Positions 7,394 to 10,077 of a stretch of 10,077 nucleotides of DNA are shown here, one piece after another (the first letter of the stretch is position 1; every line of letters starts with the position of its first letter). Source of the stretch: Spirochaetaceae bacterium (GTDB lineage: Bacteria > Spirochaetota > Spirochaetia > Treponematales > Breznakiellaceae); contig JAIRYB010000168.1 of the NCBI GenBank assembly GCA_031267955.1, forward strand, positions 1 to 10,077, written 5' to 3'. The notes under the pieces are model-generated. The model was not told where the DNA came from. It ran no database searches and saw nothing but the letters and a program-made list of their open reading frames with translations. The position numbers were made by a program, and so were the translations under genes.

Positions 7394-9629
7394 CGCCGTT
7401 TTCTACAAGGAGGGTGCGGACGGGCCTGCCGTCCAGCGTAAGGGCCTTGCCGTCCGAAACAACAACGCGGTCATGAACCTCAAGCGGGACGCTGAAAAAG
7501 ACATCGGGGGTAATTTCCCCCGGAGGCGCTTCGCCGGCCGCGCCCTCCCCGCTGCCTTCAAGGACAACCCTTGTCCCGGAAGGGGCGTCGCCGGCGTCAA
7601 GCACTTCCACGACAAGGGAGCCGTCTTCTTTTTTCGTTTCGGCCGCAAGCAGCATACCCCGGCTTTCCACACCCCGGAGTTTTGCGGGCTTAAGGTTATA
7701 GGCAACGATGATCTTCTTGTTGAGAAGCTCGTCTTCCCGGTAATAGGGGACCAGCCCTGAAACAATAACCCGCTCTTCCCCGGCAATATCAAGCGTTTCG
7801 ATGTAGAGTTTTTCCGCGTTGGGATGCCTTTCGATCTTTACAATTTGAGCCGCGCGCAGGTCCAGAGTCTTGGCGAATGTCGCGGCAACAGCGGCCCCGG
7901 CTGCGTTTTTGGCAGCCTCCCTCTCCTTCTGGCTTCCCGAATACCGATCCCTGAGCGTATTGATAAGGTCGTCTTCCAGCCTGGCAAAAAGCACCTCGCT
8001 TTTCACCACTTCCGTAAGGCCGGCCCCCAGATCCTCCCAGCCCAGGCCCGGGGCGTTCTTTTGCCCGTAGCCTTTTTTGGCAATGGAAAGGCCAAAGAAA
8101 GAGGCGATCCGGTCCGCGGAAGAGGGAAGGTAAGGCTCTATCATCACCGCCAGATCCCGCACCAGGAGGCAGAGGTCGCCGATCAGGGCTTCCGCGGCAG
8201 GAGGGTCTTCGGTACGTTTTTTCCAGGGCGCACCGTCCTGGAAAGCCTTGTTCGCAAAAGAAGAAAGCTCGAAGATCAGACGGAAAGCGTCCCGAAGTTC
8301 GGCGCGATCCAGTTTTTCGGCAATGTCCTTTTCATAAGCGGCTACCGTCTTCCGGAAAGGCGAGTCCGGGCCTGCCGCGGGGATCTTGCCGTTGTAGTAG
8401 CGGGTCACAAAGGAAAGGGTGCGGTTCACCAGGTTTCCCAGATTACCGATGAGCTCGCCGTTTACCTTCTCCTGGAAATCCTTCCAGGTAAAAAGCGCGT
8501 CGGCCTTTTCCGGCCTGTTGTAAAAGATGTAGAAGCGCCATACATCCGATGGGATACCCGTTTCCATGGCGTCGGTACCGAAAACGCCGATACCCCTGGT
8601 TTTGGAGAATTTGCCGCTTTCGTAGTTCAGGTACTCGGTGCTGGACATGTGGTGGAGCATGGTCCACTTATCGCCGGTCCCCAAAAGGCTTGAGGGGAAG
8701 ATCACCGTATGAAATGGGATATTGTCCTTGCCGATAAACTGGAAAAGCTCCACATTGGCAGGGTCCTTCCACCAACTGTCCGCAAAACGGCGCCAGCCTT
8801 CCTCCCCGTAGAGGTCGTCCCCCAAATTCCCGGTAATCGAAATATAGCCTATGGGCGCGTCGAACCAGACGTAGAAAACTTTTTTTTCGTAGCCCTCCTT
8901 CGGTACCGGGATACCCCATTTAAGGTCGCGGGTAATGGCCCGCTCGTGGAGCCCGTCCCGGATCCAGGCCTGGGTCATCCGGACGGCGTTATTCGCCCAG
9001 AAACCCCTAACCTGCGCCCCGGCAAGCCAGGCGTCCAGCCTGTCCCTGATCTTGGGCAGATCGATGTAGAGGTGTTTCGTGGATTTAAGGGATGGGGCGG
9101 AGCCGCAGCTTGAACATTTGGGCTCTTTCAGTTCCGTGGGGTCCAGGAGCTTGCCGCAGCTTTCGCACTGATCCCCCCGGGCATTTGGATAGCCGCAGTG
9201 GGGGCAGACGCCCAGCACATAACGGTCGGCGAGAAAGCGGCCGCATTGGGCGCAATGGAGCTGTTCGACGGTATGTTCGGCGATAAAACCCTGGGCGTCC
9301 AGTTTCTTAAAGATACCCTGGGTCACCTCGGTATGTATGGGAGTCGAAGTGCGGCCCCACTTGTCAAAGGCGATATTGAACCAGCGGTAAATATCCGCGT
9401 GGATTGCATAATAGCGGTCGCACAATTCGCGGGGGCTAATCCCCTCTTCGGCAGCGCGGGTTTCCGTGGCGGTGCCGTATTCATCGGTACCGCAGACATA
9501 GAGCGTGTCGTATCCCCGGAGCCGGCAGAAACGGGCGAACACATCGGCGGAAAGGACCTGGATCAGGTTTCCCAGATGCGGCACGTTATTCACATAGGGC
9601 AGCGCGGAAGTAATCAAACGGCGTTTCAT
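7383..9629 (-). CDS. metG: Methionyl-tRNA synthetase with C-terminal EMAPII/Trbp111-type tRNA-binding domain
   Basis: 748 aa from the ATG at 9627-9629. It charges tRNA-Met with methionine in the cytoplasm. The class I signature HIGH appears as PHLGN (17-21). The inserted zinc domain has four CxxC knuckles (Cys126/129, 142/145, 155/158, 172/175). The KMSKS loop reads KFSKTRGIGVFG (340-351), the form typical of archaeal and eukaryotic MetRS. The anticodon-binding helical domain spans about 375-560. From about 585 follows an OB-fold tRNA-binding domain (RHPNAEKLYIETLDIAG, 601-617) that runs to the C-terminus at 748, long enough for the EMAPII-type pseudo-dimer extension. The frame extends upstream to a TTG at 9713, but that part is not MetRS-like and contains the promoter, so the ATG is chosen. 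There is no Shine-Dalgarno; the -10 box ends 9 bp before the ATG, implying a nearly leaderless mRNA. It is co-transcribed with the FemAB-family gene. Confidence 0.95.
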   Translation of the reverse strand: MKRRLITSALPYVNNVPHLGNLIQVLSADVFARFCRLRGYDTLYVCGTDEYGTATETRAAEEGISPRELCDRYYAIHADIYRWFNIAFDKWGRTSTPIHTEVTQGIFKKLDAQGFIAEHTVEQLHCAQCGRFLADRYVLGVCPHCGYPNARGDQCESCGKLLDPTELKEPKCSSCGSAPSLKSTKHLYIDLPKIRDRLDAWLAGAQVRGFWANNAVRMTQAWIRDGLHERAITRDLKWGIPVPKEGYEKKVFYVWFDAPIGYISITGNLGDDLYGEEGWRRFADSWWKDPANVELFQFIGKDNIPFHTVIFPSSLLGTGDKWTMLHHMSSTEYLNYESGKFSKTRGIGVFGTDAMETGIPSDVWRFYIFYNRPEKADALFTWKDFQEKVNGELIGNLGNLVNRTLSFVTRYYNGKIPAAGPDSPFRKTVAAYEKDIAEKLDRAELRDAFRLIFELSSFANKAFQDGAPWKKRTEDPPAAEALIGDLCLLVRDLAVMIEPYLPSSADRIASFFGLSIAKKGYGQKNAPGLGWEDLGAGLTEVVKSEVLFARLEDDLINTLRDRYSGSQKEREAAKNAAGAAVAATFAKTLDLRAAQIVKIERHPNAEKLYIETLDIAGEERVIVSGLVPYYREDELLNKKIIVAYNLKPAKLRGVESRGMLLAAETKKEDGSLVVEVLDAGDAPSGTRVVLEGSGEGAAGEAPPGEITPDVFFSVPLEVHDRVVVSDGKALTLDGRPVRTLLVENGGVH

Positions 9630-9638
9630 GGTGTTTTT

Positions 9639-9667
9639 ATGATAACGGTCAAAGCCGATCCTGGCAA
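9639..9667 (-). promoter_or_regulatory. Sigma70-type promoter of metG
   Basis: On the minus strand: -35 TTGCCA (9662-9667), 17-bp spacer, -10 TATCAT (9639-9644); each box is 5 of 6 to consensus. Only 9 bp separate the -10 from the ATG, so transcription should start 1-3 nt before the start codon. This explains the missing Shine-Dalgarno. Confidence 0.65.
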
Positions 9668-9721
9668 GGGCGCGCGTCCCCTTGCCCGCCGGGGCAGAAG
9701 CATTTACTTCCAACGACGAGT

Positions 9722-9808
9722 CTTTCGTGATCCCTAGGAGTTTGTTGCGCTTTGCGCATAAAATGCATAAAAATTCACGAAAGTAAATTTTTATTCCTTA
9801 CAAACTCC
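9722..9808. repeat. Compact set of nested and interleaved inverted repeats: three-way junction plus pseudoknot
   Basis: This lies in the gene-free stretch between metG and the aspartokinase gene. Perfect inverted repeats: GGAGTTTGT (9737-9745) with ACAAACTCC (9800-9808), an outer 9-bp stem; TGCGC (9746-9750) with GCGCA (9754-9758), a 5-bp hairpin with 3-nt loop directly abutting the outer stem; ATAAAAATT (9767-9775) with AATTTTTAT (9786-9794), a 9-bp hairpin with 10-nt loop. Eight bases of that loop, CACGAAAG (9776-9783), are perfectly complementary to CTTTCGTG (9722-9729), which lies outside the outer stem. All four pairings can coexist as a three-way junction with a loop-to-tail pseudoknot. 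The strand is unknown because inverted repeats look alike on both strands. No known RNA family was recognised. It could be a small RNA, a cis-regulatory RNA, or a dispersed palindromic DNA repeat. Confidence 0.6.
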
Positions 9809-9828
9809 AAAAGCATGCCCATTAATCG

Positions 9829-9858
9829 GGATTTTTTGCATGAAGATGCAAAAAATCC
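9829..9858. repeat. 13-bp perfect hairpin with 4-nt loop
   Basis: GGATTTTTTGCAT (9829-9841) and ATGCAAAAAATCC (9846-9858) are perfect complements around the loop GAAG. In either orientation the T-tract is on the 5' arm and the A-tract on the 3' arm, with no U-run beyond, so it is not built like an intrinsic terminator. It sits 20 bp from the interleaved repeat element and may belong to it. A protein-binding palindrome is also possible. Confidence 0.7.
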
Positions 9859-9932
9859 ACAAGTGCAACAGGCTGCCGGCGCCCCTCCCGTGTTTTTCTT
9901 GAAAATTGCATTATTTTGAGGGAATTTTGACG

Positions 9933-9956
9933 GACTAAAGGGCTAACGCCCTTGTC
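9933..9956. repeat. GC-rich stem-loop upstream of the aspartokinase promoter
   Basis: GAC (9933-9935) and AAGGGC (9938-9943) pair with GCCCTT (9948-9953) and GTC (9954-9956), with a 2-nt bulge and the loop TAAC. It lies about 20 bp before the -35 box of the proposed aspartokinase promoter, so it would be outside that transcript. A longer transcript from an upstream promoter could include it. No riboswitch family was recognised here. Confidence 0.4.
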
Positions 9957-9976
9957 TGGACCCGCGCGGGGAAGTC

Positions 9977-10005
9977 TTGAAAAAAGGCCCGAAAAAGGGT
10001 ATGAA
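9977..10005 (+). promoter_or_regulatory. Probable sigma70-type promoter of the aspartokinase gene
   Basis: -35 TTGAAA (9977-9982), 17-bp spacer, -10 TATGAA (10000-10005). The predicted start near 10012 gives a leader of about 15 nt that contains GGAG (10017-10020) before the ATG at 10027. The -10 box is only 4 of 6 to consensus. Confidence 0.45.
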
Positions 10006-10026
10006 ATGGTAATTATGGAGAAAAAT

Positions 10027-10077
10027 ATGCTGGTTCTCAAATTTGGCGGTACATCGGTGGGGAGCGTTTCCGCCCTG
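10027..10077 (+). CDS. Aspartokinase N-terminus, cut by the window end
   Basis: Only 17 codons are visible, reading MLVLKFGGTSVGSVSAL. KFGGTSV is the ATP-binding signature at the very N-terminus of aspartate kinases, which phosphorylate aspartate as the first step to lysine, threonine and methionine. A monofunctional LysC cannot be distinguished from a fused aspartokinase-homoserine dehydrogenase, so no symbol is given. A Shine-Dalgarno GGAG (10017-10020) lies 6 bases before the ATG at 10027. An in-frame ATG at 10015 would add four residues but has no good ribosome site. The gene is divergent from metG. Confidence 0.85.
   Translation, partial: MLVLKFGGTSVGSVSAL

Noticed and set aside
7824..8693. 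289-codon open frame on the plus strand, antisense to metG
   Set aside because: It lies wholly opposite a clear metG; long antisense frames are expected in GC-rich genes and it shows no known motif. The same applies to 1531-2304 and 4194-4937.
9630..9713. 28-codon N-terminal extension of MetRS from a TTG codon
   Set aside because: The extension is not MetRS-like, includes the likely promoter, and the canonical MKRRLITSALPYVN start follows at 9629.
9722..9808. Hammerhead ribozyme, integron attC site or T-box leader
   Set aside because: The CUGAUGA/GAAA core, the RYYYAAC/GTTRRRY boxes and a T-box sequence are not found in the expected places.
9829..9858. Intrinsic terminator
   Set aside because: The T-tract is in the 5' arm on both strands and no U-run follows the stem.
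9860..10014. Lysine or SAM riboswitch ahead of the aspartokinase gene
   Set aside because: The conserved core sequences were not recognised, and the best promoter lies downstream and leaves only about 15 nt of leader.
9822..10040. 72-codon minus-strand frame in the gene-free region
   Set aside because: It runs across the hairpins and the aspartokinase start, has no ribosome site and no recognisable domain.

Overview
The window reads as the chromosome of a GC-rich spirochaete, most likely a treponeme. This is inferred from protein character: a short ThiI without a rhodanese domain, an archaeal/eukaryotic-type MetRS, a FemAB-family transferase, and a periplasmic TPR/beta-propeller protein. No marker RNA gene is present to confirm it. 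All genes look chromosomal housekeeping or lineage-specific; no transposase, phage or CRISPR signal was seen.

Layout. At the left edge is the 3' part of thiI (+). Its reading frame is interrupted by a single in-frame TGA at 931-933, exactly where the family has its conserved redox Cys, and then continues for 46 more sense codons to a TGA at 1072-1074. This is the most striking point in the window and suggests a selenocysteine-containing ThiI. Convergent to it is a four-gene minus-strand operon, in transcription order: a galactokinase-like GHMP kinase, surE, a cytoplasmic TPR protein and a secreted TPR/NHL-propeller/VWA-like protein. It has a good sigma70-type promoter at 6195-6223, and its last two genes overlap by 4 bp (ATGA). 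Upstream of it lies a second minus-strand pair, metG followed by a FemAB-family gene that overlaps metG by 11 bp and is followed by a stem-loop. metG has a strong promoter only 9 bp from its ATG, so its mRNA looks almost leaderless.

Between metG and a divergent aspartokinase gene (only its first 17 codons are in the window) lie about 310 bp without a gene. They hold an unusually dense set of perfect inverted repeats (9722-9808). These fit together as a three-way junction whose hairpin loop pairs with flanking sequence as a pseudoknot. A 13-bp perfect hairpin follows at 9829-9858. The promoters assigned to metG and to the aspartokinase both lie between this element and their own genes, so it may be a free-standing RNA or a dispersed DNA repeat rather than a leader.

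Together the genes cover tRNA modification (thiI), translation (metG), cell-wall bridge chemistry (FemAB), nucleotide and sugar phosphorylation/dephosphorylation (surE, kinase), an envelope-associated pair of repeat proteins, and aspartate-family amino acid synthesis.
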